From Oceanispirochaeta crateris (lineage in GTDB: Bacteria > Spirochaetota > Spirochaetia > DSM-2461): a stretch of 64,000 bases of DNA. This document shows positions 38,450-48,520 of the stretch, one piece after another. The notes beneath the pieces were generated by a model. That model had not been told where the DNA came from, searched no databases, and worked only from the letters and a program-made list of their open reading frames with translations. The stretch covers positions 1,178,001-1,242,000 of the forward strand of contig NZ_CP036150.1 of assembly GCF_008329965.1 (NCBI RefSeq), read 5' to 3'. The stretch's first letter is position 1. Every line of letters starts with the position of its first letter. The translations under genes were made by a program, and so were the position numbers.

Positions 38450-39121
38450 ATGGAAAAAAAGATACGAAAGATTAAAAGTTATGTCCTGAGAGCGGGACGT
38501 ATGAGCGAGTCTCAGCAATCAGCATATTCTAGATTATTAAACAGATATTCTTACCCATATCAAGAGTCCCTTTTAGATTTTGATCAGCCAAGTGATAAGA
38601 AGAAAAGGATTGTTGAAATAGGTTTTGGAATGGGTGATGCCACCTATAGGATAGCTCTTGAAAATCCCGATATAGACTATATCGGAATAGAGGTATACAA
38701 ACCAGGAATAGGCAAATTACTTGATAGGATTGAAAAAGAATCGATCAAGAATTTAATGATTATTGAACATGATGCTGTTGAAGTTCTTGAAAACATGATG
38801 AACAAAGACTCTGTGGATGGATTTCATATATTCTTTCCTGATCCATGGCCTAAAAAGAAACATCATAAAAGACGCATCATTCAGAAAGAATTCGTAGAAT
38901 TGCTCATTGATAAACTAAACCCCGGTGGGTACGTATATGCTGTTACCGATTGGGAAAATTACGCGGAGCACATTCTCGAAGTCTTTGAAAATCAAAAAAT
39001 GTTGAAGAATGAATACGAGGGGTATGCAGAACCTCAAGAGTGGAGACCTTTCACTAAATTTGAACGCAAAGGGAAAGCCAAATCCCATAAGATTTATGAA
39101 TTGTTATACAAAAAAAGTTAA
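38450..39121 (+). CDS. trmB: tRNA (guanine-N7)-methyltransferase
   Basis: TrmB makes m7G46 in tRNA. The 223-residue protein has the SAM-binding motif VEIGFGMGDAT, the segment YIGIEVYKPGIGKLL, and the family hallmark FPDPWPKKKHHKRR with the C-terminal TKFERKGKAKSHKIYEL. The length matches the family. No ribosome binding site precedes the ATG. It is followed two bases later by the citrate synthase leader, so they may be co-transcribed. Confidence 0.95.
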   Translation: MEKKIRKIKSYVLRAGRMSESQQSAYSRLLNRYSYPYQESLLDFDQPSDKKKRIVEIGFGMGDATYRIALENPDIDYIGIEVYKPGIGKLLDRIEKESIKNLMIIEHDAVEVLENMMNKDSVDGFHIFFPDPWPKKKHHKRRIIQKEFVELLIDKLNPGGYVYAVTDWENYAEHILEVFENQKMLKNEYEGYAEPQEWRPFTKFERKGKAKSHKIYELLYKKS

Positions 39122-39138
39122 TTTTGGAGCAAGAGACC

Positions 39139-40500
39139 ATGAAAATGAATGAAAAGCGCGATCAGTTTTTAAAAAAATACTCAGGAATCATGGATACTCA
39201 TAACAGAATACCCTTGGATCTTTATGAACGGTATAATGTCAAAAGGGGACTGCGAAATTCCGATGGTACAGGTGTCCTTGTCGGATTAACCGAAATTGGA
39301 GATGTTCATGGTTATATCATGGAAGAGGGAGACAAAATACCTGTTGAGGGTGTACTCCGATACAGGGGTATTGATGTAAAAGAACTTTCAAAGGGGTTCC
39401 AGCAGGAAAAGCGTTTTGGTTTTGAAGAAACCATTTTCCTTCTCCTTTTCGGATACCTTCCCTCATCCGAGGAGTTAAGCAATTTCAATGAGCAAATTGG
39501 TGATTTCAGAGAACTTCCAGATCAGTTCACAGAAGATATGATCCTTAAGGCTCCCAGTAATAACATCATGAATAAACTGGCACGATCTGTCCTGGCAGCT
39601 TACTCATTTGATGACTATGCAGAGGATATTTCTGTTTGGAATATGCTCAGACAGAGTGTTAAACTCATTGCACAACTGCCTACAATGGCGGCTTATGCTT
39701 ACCAGGCCAAGGCCTATTATTACATGGGTAAGAGTCTTTTCATTCATAAACCCGATCCCTCATTGAGCACGGCCGAAAATCTTCTTCTTATGATCCGTCC
39801 AAATAGAAAATATAAAGATATTGAAGCTGAAATTTTAGACCTTTCACTGGTCCTCCACGCTGAGCACGGCGGTGGTAACAATTCCGCTTTTTCAACCCAT
39901 GTTGTTTCTTCATCCGGTACGGATACCTATAGTGCCATAGCAGCGGCGATTGGTTCTTTGAAGGGTCCTCTCCATGGTGGGGCCAACATTCAGGTTGCCC
40001 GGATGATGGATGATATCAAAAAACATGTATCAGACTGGAAGAGTGATAAAGAGATTTCTGAATATGTCACAAAAATTTTAATGAAGGATGCCTTTGATAA
40101 GAAAGGTCTCATATATGGCATGGGTCATGCTGTTTATACTCTATCCGATCCCAGAGCCGAAATCTTAAAAGAGAAAGCCAGAGAACTGGCGGCCAGCTCC
40201 GATAGAATGGATGAATTCTGTCTGTTCGAGAAGATTGAAAATCTTGTGCCTGGAATCTTTCAAAAACTTAAAAACAATGACAAACCTTTATGCGCCAATG
40301 TCGACTTCTACTCCGGATTTGTTTACAGCATCCTGAACATACCAGAAGATCTGTATACACCTATATTTGCCATTGCCCGTATTCCTGGTTGGTGTGCCCA
40401 TAGGGTCGAAGAAATTGTCAGCGGAGGAAGAATCATCAGGCCAGCATACAAGAGTGTGAGCCCTCGAGTTCCCTATTCTTCCCTGAAAAATCGAGGCTAA
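39139..40500 (+). CDS. gltA: Citrate synthase
   Basis: The enzyme condenses oxaloacetate and acetyl-CoA. The catalytic residues are visible: His in LHGGANIQ, His in GMGHAVYTLSDPRA, and Asp in CANVDFYSGFVYSIL. The start is ATG 39139, nine bases after TTGGAG; a TTG at 39124 is part of that site. The 453 residues are a little longer than the bacterial type II enzyme (~430) because of an N-terminal extension. A 2-methylcitrate synthase activity cannot be excluded. No other Krebs cycle genes are nearby. Confidence 0.92.
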   Translation: MKMNEKRDQFLKKYSGIMDTHNRIPLDLYERYNVKRGLRNSDGTGVLVGLTEIGDVHGYIMEEGDKIPVEGVLRYRGIDVKELSKGFQQEKRFGFEETIFLLLFGYLPSSEELSNFNEQIGDFRELPDQFTEDMILKAPSNNIMNKLARSVLAAYSFDDYAEDISVWNMLRQSVKLIAQLPTMAAYAYQAKAYYYMGKSLFIHKPDPSLSTAENLLLMIRPNRKYKDIEAEILDLSLVLHAEHGGGNNSAFSTHVVSSSGTDTYSAIAAAIGSLKGPLHGGANIQVARMMDDIKKHVSDWKSDKEISEYVTKILMKDAFDKKGLIYGMGHAVYTLSDPRAEILKEKARELAASSDRMDEFCLFEKIENLVPGIFQKLKNNDKPLCANVDFYSGFVYSILNIPEDLYTPIFAIARIPGWCAHRVEEIVSGGRIIRPAYKSVSPRVPYSSLKNRG

Positions 40501-40505
40501 TAGGC

Positions 40506-40546
40506 TAGGATCAGTCGCCATCACTCATTATAATGGTGGTGATGGC
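40506..40546 (+). promoter_or_regulatory. Promoter inside an inverted repeat, upstream of the deacetylase gene
   Basis: GCCATCAC (40517-40524) and GTGATGGC (40539-40546) form a perfect 8-base inverted repeat whose centre is the -10 box TATAAT (40529-40534). A weak -35 TAGGAT lies 17 bases upstream (40506-40511). This looks like an operator over a promoter; no T-run follows, so it is not a terminator. Confidence 0.45.
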
Positions 40547-41594
40547 AAAAATAATAAAAATCAAATCAATGGGTGGATCCGACTGGTATAAAAACAGGCC
40601 GGGTTCGCTACATACTAATCACAACATGCAGCCGATCCTCAAGAAAGACAGAAAGAAGTTACAGGCTATTATATTGACTCTAATAATTATTCTGAGCCTC
40701 TTTCTCTTTATTTACTGCCGAACACTTCCACCACTAAACGATCACCATGAAGCTGAAGCGATCCCTGAAACTCCCATTACTCCCTCAAAGCCAAGTGTAG
40801 AACCTGAACAGTCTCAGGATCGGCAACTGGAAAATCTTAATAAAATCATAGATTTAGACTATTCTGGACAACATCTTCAAGGAGTATTCTGGGGCGAACA
40901 TGAATTTCAAAAGAGAATATATTTGACCTTTGATGATGGTCCGAATCTTTCTCCCTTCAATTTGAACGGGAAAACCACCACTGTCATTGAATCAATCCTT
41001 GACACACTCGATTCTTACGGCTTCAAAGCAGTATTTTTTATCAACGGTAAGAACCTTGAATACACAAGCCCTGCAGAGAAGAAAAAACTGCTATCCGTTC
41101 TATTGAGAATTATCCGGAATGGCCATCTGCTGGGAAATCACAGTTATCATCATTATAATCTGGCTAAGGGTATATTCAGTGATGGCCAAAGTGATATGGA
41201 TGATATAAGCCATGAGTTTATGATGACCCAGTCTGCCCTGGATGAAATTCTAGGATTTTCTTATCCAATGATTCTAATCAGACCCCCTTATGCCGAACCG
41301 GGAAGAACATCAGATTTGGACCAATGGCTGATGAATGAAGGGTATTATCTGATTTCACTGCAGTATGACAGTTATGATTATGCGTATTCACCAGATGGAC
41401 GTTGGGATCAACAGGGAATCATGACAAGGATGACAGAGTTGCTGGATAAAGAAGAGAAGGGGGGAGTCCTTCTCCTCCATGAACTTGAAAGCTCGGCTAA
41501 ATTGCTTCCGGAGCTCCTGGAAAGAGTCATCTTGGAAAAGGGATTCATCATAGAACCCTTAGAGGATTTGCTCCAAAAAAAATACAGCCGGTAA
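40542..41594 (+). CDS. Membrane-anchored polysaccharide deacetylase (NodB domain)
   Basis: The product is a CE4 deacetylase. A membrane helix (IILTLIIILSLFLFIYCR) near the N-terminus is followed by a Pro/Glu-rich linker and the NodB domain. That domain has TFDDGPN (metal-binding Asp), HSYHH (metal-binding His pair) and RPPYAEPG. It probably acts on peptidoglycan or a surface glycan. The start is uncertain: ATG 40533 and 40542 lie just behind a TATAAT box, and 40569 is a third option. I use 40542, which would make a leaderless message. The gene ends 41 bases from the convergent EF-G-like gene. Confidence 0.85.
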   Translation: MAKIIKIKSMGGSDWYKNRPGSLHTNHNMQPILKKDRKKLQAIILTLIIILSLFLFIYCRTLPPLNDHHEAEAIPETPITPSKPSVEPEQSQDRQLENLNKIIDLDYSGQHLQGVFWGEHEFQKRIYLTFDDGPNLSPFNLNGKTTTVIESILDTLDSYGFKAVFFINGKNLEYTSPAEKKKLLSVLLRIIRNGHLLGNHSYHHYNLAKGIFSDGQSDMDDISHEFMMTQSALDEILGFSYPMILIRPPYAEPGRTSDLDQWLMNEGYYLISLQYDSYDYAYSPDGRWDQQGIMTRMTELLDKEEKGGVLLLHELESSAKLLPELLERVILEKGFIIEPLEDLLQKKYSR

Positions 41595-41635
41595 TATTGC
41601 ATCACCGGCCGCCATTTAAATTCTCAAGATTCTAG

Positions 41636-43690
41636 CTATTCAAGTTCTGAAGCCTTGATGATCTCCTGTGCAATTTTTCCACTCACTGGATCATAATGAC
41701 TAAATTCTACTTCAAAAGCCCCTGTTCCGGAAGTCATAGATTTCAAATCAATGCTGTAACGCATCAATTCTCCCTGGGGAACTTGGGCCATGATAGACTG
41801 AATTCCACCTCCAACAGGCTTCTGATCGAGTACCCGTCCTCTTTTAGTCGAAAGATCTGATAAGACATCACCCAAAAACTGATCTTCCACAAACACAGTT
41901 AAATTCATAACCGGTTCAAGCAATGTCGGCTTGGCCTTCTCAACGGCCTCTTTTAAAGCGTGTTTAGCAGCCAGTTTGAAAGCCATCTCCGATGAATCAA
42001 CAGGATGCTCTTTTCCATCAAAAATGGACACACCGATATCCATAAGAGGATATCCAGCCAGAAACCCTTCGTTCATACTTTCCAAAAGGCCTTTTTCGAT
42101 GCCAGGCATATACCCTTTACTGATGGAGCCACCCTTTATATCATTGGTCATTTCAAAGAACTGCCCCCTCTCCAGGGGATGGATTCTCAGACAAACCTTC
42201 CCGTATTGCCCATGACCACCGGACTGCTTCTTATGGGTATATTCGGCCTCTGCAGAACTGTTAATCGTTTCACGATAGGGGACTTTAGGGGTTCTTCGAC
42301 TCACATTGATCTTGTAATTCTTAAGGAGTTTTTCAAGAATAATATTGATATGAAGTTCGCCCATTCCAGAAATAACGGTCTCTTTCGTTTCTTCATTATA
42401 GTGGATAGTGAAAGTCAGATCTTCTTCTGCCACCTTATGGAGTTGGGCGGACATCTTATCCTCTTCCTTCTGATTCTCTGCATTAATAGCCAGGGTATAC
42501 ACAGGATGAGGAAGGGAGAGGGATTTATAATGGATCACTTCGTCTGAAGTACAGATTGTATCATTGGTTTTCAGAGATTCCACCTTTGTCAAAACCGCAA
42601 TATCTCCGGCAAGGACCTCATTGGTTTCTTTCAGATCTTTTCCTTCGCATAGGAAGATTTTGTTGACCCTTTCTTTTTTCTCTTCCCTTGAATTATAAAC
42701 CTCACTGTTACTTGCCAATTTCCCAGTGATAACCTTTACATAAGACATTTTTCCTGCAAATTTATCGATCATTGTCTTAAAAATAATCCCGGAGACGGCA
42801 CCATCGGAGGAAACCATTCTGGATGTTTCACCGCTGACACAGGGTTCTTCAACACGACCAGGTGCGGGTGATTCAAAAACAATAAAATCCATAAGGGGTG
42901 TAATACCGGAATTCTCAATGGCACTACCACAGAAAACAGGTACAAAACGATTATCAAATAATCCTTCCCGAAGGCCCTTTTTTGCATCTTCTAATGAGAG
43001 AGTACCCTCTTCAAAATACTTTTCAGTCAGCTCATCATCACCTTCAGCAGCCATTTCAATCATTTTCAAATGATATTCTTCGGCCATGGCTTTATATTCA
43101 TCAGGGATATCAATGGCATTTTCCTCTTTTCCGCCGCCATCCTTTCGATAGGCTTTCATATTCATGAGGTTAATAACACCATCGTAGTTTTCTGCCTGAC
43201 CCATGGGGATTGTGAGAGGAATCGCCGTAATTTTAAACTCCTTGAGATCCTCAAGAACCTTAAAAAAATCAGCCCTGGTTTTTTCCATTTTATTAATAAA
43301 TGCTATACGAGGCATGTCTCTGGCATCCAGACGCCTCCAGAGCTTTACAGTTTCTATCTGTACACTGGACCTGGCACCAATGAGCATGACCGCAGATTCG
43401 GAGGCTCTGAAGGATGAAACAACTTCACCCACAAAATCAGAAGAGCCGGGAGTATCAAAAATATTAATCTTTGTATCTTTCCAAGCAACGTTAGTGAGAG
43501 ATGAATGAATGGAAATCTTTTTTTCTATTTCTTCTTCTGTAAAATCACTGACAGTACGACCTGAATCCACTGTTTCAGCTTTGGATATAACACCGGCATT
43601 AAAAAGAATCTGTTCAACCAGAGTCGTTTTACCGGTGCCTCCATGCCCGCAAACTGCAATGTTTCTGATGGTATCGGTTGTAAAAGCCAC
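41636..43690 (-). CDS. Divergent elongation factor G-like GTPase
   Basis: The 684 residues follow the EF-G domain order (G, II, III, IV, V), but the G domain is divergent. The P-loop is GHGGTGKTT instead of AHIDAGKTT, and switch 1 reads SGRTVSDFTEEEIEKK. The G3 motif FDTPGSSDFVGE and G4 FINKMEKTRADF are present. Domain IV contains the loop region near SGGHGQYGKVCLRI. This type is known as EF-G-like or FusA2, and its role is unclear; it is not the main translocase. The start is GTG at 43690 with a G-rich ribosome binding site. It has its own promoter and is separated by a terminator from the next EF-G. Confidence 0.88.
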   Translation of the reverse strand: MAFTTDTIRNIAVCGHGGTGKTTLVEQILFNAGVISKAETVDSGRTVSDFTEEEIEKKISIHSSLTNVAWKDTKINIFDTPGSSDFVGEVVSSFRASESAVMLIGARSSVQIETVKLWRRLDARDMPRIAFINKMEKTRADFFKVLEDLKEFKITAIPLTIPMGQAENYDGVINLMNMKAYRKDGGGKEENAIDIPDEYKAMAEEYHLKMIEMAAEGDDELTEKYFEEGTLSLEDAKKGLREGLFDNRFVPVFCGSAIENSGITPLMDFIVFESPAPGRVEEPCVSGETSRMVSSDGAVSGIIFKTMIDKFAGKMSYVKVITGKLASNSEVYNSREEKKERVNKIFLCEGKDLKETNEVLAGDIAVLTKVESLKTNDTICTSDEVIHYKSLSLPHPVYTLAINAENQKEEDKMSAQLHKVAEEDLTFTIHYNEETKETVISGMGELHINIILEKLLKNYKINVSRRTPKVPYRETINSSAEAEYTHKKQSGGHGQYGKVCLRIHPLERGQFFEMTNDIKGGSISKGYMPGIEKGLLESMNEGFLAGYPLMDIGVSIFDGKEHPVDSSEMAFKLAAKHALKEAVEKAKPTLLEPVMNLTVFVEDQFLGDVLSDLSTKRGRVLDQKPVGGGIQSIMAQVPQGELMRYSIDLKSMTSGTGAFEVEFSHYDPVSGKIAQEIIKASELE

Positions 43691-43726
43691 CTTAGTCCCC
43701 CCTGTATTAGATAAAATGATACTTTA

Positions 43727-43756
43727 ATCATAGAACCCGAATTCAAAGGTCGTCAA
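43727..43756 (-). promoter_or_regulatory. Promoter of the divergent EF-G-like gene
   Basis: On the minus strand TTGACG (43751-43756), an 18-base spacer and TATGAT (43727-43732). Confidence 0.6.
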
Positions 43757-43802
43757 ACGATTTTAACCATTTTCTAACCCAATCAAACAATTTTCTAATG
43801 AA

Positions 43803-43855
43803 ATAAAAAAAAGTTCTGTCCGAAAAAATAGATTAAAATCATTTCAGACAGAACT
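43803..43855 (-). terminator. Terminator downstream of the EF-G gene
   Basis: On the minus strand AGTTCTGTC (43847-43855) pairs with GACAGAACT (43812-43820) across a 26-base loop, followed by eight T. The 9-bp stem and T-run indicate a rho-independent terminator. Confidence 0.85.
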
Positions 43856-43887
43856 TTGCATTTTAAATTAGGGGTTTGAAGTAAAAA

Positions 43888-45918
43888 TTATTCAGATTTA
43901 GCAGAAAAATGTGAGAATTCCATAGAAAATGTTCCCCGTCCCTGGGTTTGGCTCCTCAAAGAGGTTGTGTATCCAAACATTTTAACTAAAGGTGTCTGGG
44001 CTTTTACGAGTTCATAGGCGGGTCTGGATTCCATGGAGTTGACCATGCCGCCCCTCTGGGTAATCTGACTGATAACATCCCCAACATATTCGGGAGGACA
44101 CATGATATCCACTTCCATAATGGGTTCAAGCAACACGGGTGCCGCTTTACGGCAGGCATTGTCAAAACCAAGCGCACCTGCTGTTTCAAAGGCCAGCTCA
44201 CTGGATGTGAGTTCATTGTAAATTGCATCTGTCAGGGTAACACCCACATTGATGGTGGCATACCCCATCAAAGTGCCCGATTGCAATGCATTGGTAACGC
44301 CTCTTTCAACAGCGTTTACAAGATTCGCCGGTAATTTATTTTTAGGAATTGTACTCGTAAATTTATTGGCTTCACCCCGGGGAAGGGGTTCAATCTTGAG
44401 AGTAATATTTGCATCATTTTCTTTACCGGCTAAAACACGGTTGAAAACTTCATTATGAGTCACAGTTTTTGTGATGGATTCCCTATAGGAAACCTGAGGC
44501 TTACCAACTTTGGCTTCCACCTTATAATCATCGGTAATTCTGGTGACCAGAACATCTAGATGCAGTTCACCCATTCCAGAAATGATCAACTGTCCGGTCT
44601 CTTCATTTTCTGAGACCTTGAAAGTAGGATCCTCTTTTTGAAGCGTATCCAGGACAGTTCTCAACTTATCCTGATCACTCATAGTCTTAGGCTCTATGGC
44701 CACAGAGATAACCGGTTCCGGAAATTCCAGATTCTCCAGAATCACAGGAAAACCTTCACTGCAGATGGTATCCCCCGTCTGAGCCATTTTCATCCCCACA
44801 ATCACGGCGATATCCCCTGCACTGACCGAATTGATCTGTTCATGATGATTGGAATGCATCCTAAGAAGCCGGTTGATTCTCTCTCTTTTTCTTTTGTTCG
44901 CATTCATCACAGGAGATCCAGATTTGAACTCTCCAGAATAGACACGCACATAGCAAAGAGATCCCGCCTCTTTATCCTGTTGGATTTTAAAGATGAGTCC
45001 TGAGGGATTCTCCTTGACAGTTCTCTGCAGAAGTATTGTTTCATCTTTCTTTACATGAAGTGCTTCGATCTCTTTTATATCCTCCGGGGCGGGAAGATAG
45101 GATATGATGCCGTCCAGGACAGGCTGAACACCCTTGTTCTTCAATGAAGATCCCACAAAGACGGGGAGTATAGACTGGTTTATGGTTTCTTGCCTGAGAA
45201 CTGACATAATTAAATCCTCAGGAATATCCAGACCTTCAAGATAAAGGTTTGTTATTTCATCAGAGAATGCGGAAAGTTTATCGATGAGATTTTCGCGCCA
45301 TTTATTGGCCAGATCCTTCAGGTCATCACGGATTTCCTTTAACTCAAAAGTACTTCCCTGATCATCCGGGTTCCAATGGATTTCTTTGAGTTTAATAAGG
45401 TCAATATTCCCTTTGTAATCTGATTCTGATCCAATTGGAATCTGAATGGGAAGAGGAGAAGCCTTAAGCTTATCCTCAATTTCCTGGACGACCTCAAAGA
45501 AATTGGCTCCGATACGATCCATCTTATTGATGAATGCCAGCCTGGGAACCTTGTATTTATCAGCCTGACGCCAAACTGTTTCCGACTGAGGTTCAACACC
45601 TCCTACGGCACAAAAAACCGCTACAGCGCCATCTAGAACACGGAGAGAACGCTCTACCTCAGCGGTAAAGTCAACATGACCAGGAGTATCAATAATATTG
45701 ATCTGGCAATCCTTCCAGAAGCATGTTGTCGCGGCAGAAACAATGGTAATCCCCCGATTTTGCTCTTGTTCCATCCAGTCCATTGTGGCACTGCCATCAT
45801 CAACCTCACCAATCCGATGACTCTTCCCAGTATAAAAAAGGATACGCTCCGTGGTGGTTGTCTTTCCTGCATCGATGTGAGCCATGATACCTATATTTCG
45901 TATTTTCTGGATTCCCAT
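43888..45918 (-). CDS. fusA: Elongation factor G, EF-G2-like paralogue
   Basis: This is a canonical translational GTPase of 676 residues: [15 protein letters not shown] (P-loop), [14 protein letters not shown] (switch 1), [13 protein letters not shown] (switch 2) and [11 protein letters not shown]. From memory it resembles Borrelia EF-G2, a ribosome-recycling form in the spirochaete type, more than EF-G1, which has a KGKDGVGATMDSMELE insert that is absent here. If so, a separate translocating EF-G should be encoded elsewhere. The start has AGGAG eight bases upstream. It diverges from nrdJ. Confidence 0.9.
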   Translation of the reverse strand: MGIQKIRNIGIMAHIDAGKTTTTERILFYTGKSHRIGEVDDGSATMDWMEQEQNRGITIVSAATTCFWKDCQINIIDTPGHVDFTAEVERSLRVLDGAVAVFCAVGGVEPQSETVWRQADKYKVPRLAFINKMDRIGANFFEVVQEIEDKLKASPLPIQIPIGSESDYKGNIDLIKLKEIHWNPDDQGSTFELKEIRDDLKDLANKWRENLIDKLSAFSDEITNLYLEGLDIPEDLIMSVLRQETINQSILPVFVGSSLKNKGVQPVLDGIISYLPAPEDIKEIEALHVKKDETILLQRTVKENPSGLIFKIQQDKEAGSLCYVRVYSGEFKSGSPVMNANKRKRERINRLLRMHSNHHEQINSVSAGDIAVIVGMKMAQTGDTICSEGFPVILENLEFPEPVISVAIEPKTMSDQDKLRTVLDTLQKEDPTFKVSENEETGQLIISGMGELHLDVLVTRITDDYKVEAKVGKPQVSYRESITKTVTHNEVFNRVLAGKENDANITLKIEPLPRGEANKFTSTIPKNKLPANLVNAVERGVTNALQSGTLMGYATINVGVTLTDAIYNELTSSELAFETAGALGFDNACRKAAPVLLEPIMEVDIMCPPEYVGDVISQITQRGGMVNSMESRPAYELVKAQTPLVKMFGYTTSLRSQTQGRGTFSMEFSHFSAKSE

Positions 45919-46008
45919 GTTAAATCTCCTGTCAAATTGCGAATAATCCTACCATAAATTAGTGTTGAGTTTCAATCATCCAAGAAGTTTCAATCCTGTT
46001 AGTTTTTT

Positions 46009-46098
46009 ACAAAATAGTATGTTTTTAAACAATAATCAAAATTTCACACAACATATAGCGTGTATAGTCTTGATAATTGAAGAACGATGCATTATATA
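46009..46098 (+). promoter_or_regulatory. nrdJ promoter with possible NrdR-like boxes
   Basis: TTGATA (46070-46075), 17 bases, TATATA (46093-46098) is a good sigma-70 promoter. Upstream, 46009-46024 and 46048-46063 (ACAACATATAGCGTGT) resemble the NrdR box ACACWATATATWGTGT at about 11 and 12 of 16 positions. The boxes are suggestive only. The 279-base gap to fusA on the other strand also contains the fusA promoter; nothing else is seen. Confidence 0.5.
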
Positions 46099-46197
46099 TT
46101 TGGAAAGCCCATGAATTATTAGGTTCATGAAAATATCCTAAATCAGTAAAGAGATTCATTTTTCAAATTGGAAACAGAATTTCAGGAGAAACAATAG

Positions 46198-48456
46198 ATG
46201 AGTAAATTCGTATGGAATCAGAAATTAAGCGAAGAGATTTTCGCGGCTAAGTATATGCTCCATGGAGAAAAGAGTCCGGAAGAAGTATTCAGGGGGATTT
46301 CAAAAGAAATTGCATCCCCGGAGCTGAAGGAAAACAGAAAAAAAGTGGAAGAGCAGTTCTATGAGCAACTTACTAGCGGCAAACTGATTCCAGCGGGTCG
46401 GATACTGGCTAACGCCAGGCCCCAGAGCCCCATGAAGAATTACAACAATTGTTTCACCATCGATATAGAAGATTCCATGACTGGTATTTATGATTCGCTG
46501 AAAGAAGACGCCATGATCAGTAAGATGGGGGGGGGTGTCGGATTTGATATTTCTAAACTGAGACCTAAGGGAACCACTCTTTCAAAGGGAGGCCAAGCCT
46601 CGGGAGTCATTTCCTTTTTGAGGATATTTGATCAGTCTGCCAAGACGATTATCACCGGAGGTCACAGACGTTCTGCCCATATTGCCCTCTTGGACATTTC
46701 ACACCCGGATATAGAGGAATTTATTACCATAAAACAGGGTGACAGAAATAAAGAGCTGACTCAGTTCAATATTTCCGTTAAAATTTCTGATGATTTTATC
46801 AAGGCTGTAGAGAATGACAGCGATTGGAATCTCGTTTTTGACGGAGTCGTCTATAAGACAGTCAAAGCACGATACCTCTATGATCTGGTTGCCAAAAACT
46901 CATACATTCACAATGAACCGGGGATATTCAACCAGGATCTCATAGAAAAGTATAACAATGGTTACTGGGCCTTTAAAATGGACAGAGTCAACCCCTGTGG
47001 AGAACTCGTGATGCCTCCTTATTCCCTGTGCTGTCTCTCGGCAGTCAACCTCTCAAAATTTGTCATGAATCCTTTCACTGATGAAGCAGAATTTGATTTT
47101 GAGGGATTCATAGAGTCGGTTACCATTGCCATTCGTTTTTTGGATAATGTCCTAGACAAAACAGAGTATCCCCTTGAAAAAATAGAAACCTTTTCCAAAC
47201 AATGGAGAAGAATTGGTCTTGGTTTTACCGCTCTCGGTGATGCATTTACTATGATGAAGATGAAATACGGTGGCAGTGCTTCGTTAAAGCTGGGTGAAAA
47301 GATTGCGAAAACCCTAAGAGATACGTCCTACAATGCCAGTGCCGATCTGGCAGCCGAAAAAGGACCGTTTCCTGCCTGTGATATACCAAAACTATTGGAA
47401 GCCAATTTTATCAAAGAGCTACCTGAAGCCATCCTTAAAAAAATAGCTAAAACCGGAATGCGGAACATTCAGCTCAATACTGTGGCCCCAACGGGAACCA
47501 CCTCCCTCTCTGTAGGACAGAACTGTTCTTCCGGTATAGAACCTATTTTCGCTCTTCAGTATGACCGAAGTGTCAGAACTGGAGTAGAAGACGAAACAAG
47601 AACTGAAACAGTCTATGACTATGCCTGGATGCAATATCTGGATATGCGAGATGATGAGGAAGAATTAGGAAATGCTCCCGATTATTTTGTGACAACCATG
47701 GATATAGATCCCAAAAAAGCCATTGATATGCAGGCAATATTTCAAAAATATATCGACCACAGCATCTCAAAGACCTTGAATCTTCCTCCGGGAACAAGTT
47801 TTGAAGAGTATAAAGACCTTTATATGTATGCCTATAAGCAGGGTTTGAAAGGGTTCACAACCTTCAATCCCGATGGAAGCATGAAGGGTATCCTTGAGTA
47901 TTCAGAAAAAAAGGAGAGCCAGTCAATCAAGAGAGTCCTCGCTCCCGAAAGACCTGTTGATCTGCCCTGTGAAATCCACCAGATTAAGGTAAAAGGAAAT
48001 AAATACATCATTCTTGTAGGAATTTTGAATGGTAGCCTGTATGAACTTTTTGCCATTGATGATCCAGAAGATCATATTGACCTTAAGAAATACACAGAAG
48101 GTATTGTCCGCAAAGCTGGTAAAGGAAGATACGATCTGCATATAGAATCCGGACCAGTTACGGCAACAATGAAGGACTTTACCAGAACATTTGATTCTCC
48201 TAACGGATCATTGGCCCGATTTTTATCCATGGCACTCCGTCATGGAACACCGCTGCAGTTTATTATTGAACAGCTTTCGAAGGATACTAATTTTGAAGAC
48301 TTCGAAAGAGCCCTATCCAGGGTTCTAAAGCGGTATATAATAGATGGAGAAGAGGTCATTGCCGGTGAAAACAAATGTGAAGAGTGTGAAGGAAAACTGG
48401 TTTTCAGGGATGGATGCGTGACTTGCCCCGAATGCGGCTGGAGTAAATGTTCATAA
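46198..48456 (+). CDS. nrdJ: Adenosylcobalamin-dependent ribonucleotide reductase (class II)
   Basis: The enzyme makes deoxyribonucleotides without oxygen, using B12. The 752 residues show the class II pattern: NNCFTIDIEDSM (first redox Cys), GGGVGFDISKLRP, the radical-site motif NPCGE, SLCCLSAVNLSKF, and APTGTTS. The last ~150 residues form a TSCPD-like domain that ends in a zinc-binding tail CEECEG...CVTCPECGWSKC. No class I or III subunit is nearby. The start is ATG 46198 with AGGAG upstream. This enzyme fits an anaerobic or facultative organism. Confidence 0.94.
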   Translation: MSKFVWNQKLSEEIFAAKYMLHGEKSPEEVFRGISKEIASPELKENRKKVEEQFYEQLTSGKLIPAGRILANARPQSPMKNYNNCFTIDIEDSMTGIYDSLKEDAMISKMGGGVGFDISKLRPKGTTLSKGGQASGVISFLRIFDQSAKTIITGGHRRSAHIALLDISHPDIEEFITIKQGDRNKELTQFNISVKISDDFIKAVENDSDWNLVFDGVVYKTVKARYLYDLVAKNSYIHNEPGIFNQDLIEKYNNGYWAFKMDRVNPCGELVMPPYSLCCLSAVNLSKFVMNPFTDEAEFDFEGFIESVTIAIRFLDNVLDKTEYPLEKIETFSKQWRRIGLGFTALGDAFTMMKMKYGGSASLKLGEKIAKTLRDTSYNASADLAAEKGPFPACDIPKLLEANFIKELPEAILKKIAKTGMRNIQLNTVAPTGTTSLSVGQNCSSGIEPIFALQYDRSVRTGVEDETRTETVYDYAWMQYLDMRDDEEELGNAPDYFVTTMDIDPKKAIDMQAIFQKYIDHSISKTLNLPPGTSFEEYKDLYMYAYKQGLKGFTTFNPDGSMKGILEYSEKKESQSIKRVLAPERPVDLPCEIHQIKVKGNKYIILVGILNGSLYELFAIDDPEDHIDLKKYTEGIVRKAGKGRYDLHIESGPVTATMKDFTRTFDSPNGSLARFLSMALRHGTPLQFIIEQLSKDTNFEDFERALSRVLKRYIIDGEEVIAGENKCEECEGKLVFRDGCVTCPECGWSKCS

Positions 48457-48520
48457 AGGGTGGACGCCTCGGAGGATACGAGTTATTATTTTGAAAAACA
48501 TCTATTCTCCGGAGGCAATA

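Noticed and set aside
40501-40560. Inverted repeat after citrate synthase as a terminator
   Set aside because: It is followed by A-rich sequence on the plus strand and no T-run follows on the minus strand, so an operator is a better explanation.
42005-42547. Open frame of 180 codons on the plus strand inside the EF-G-like gene
   Set aside because: It is antisense to a clearly coding GTPase, has no ribosome binding site or family pattern, and is a by-product of codon use in the minus-strand gene.
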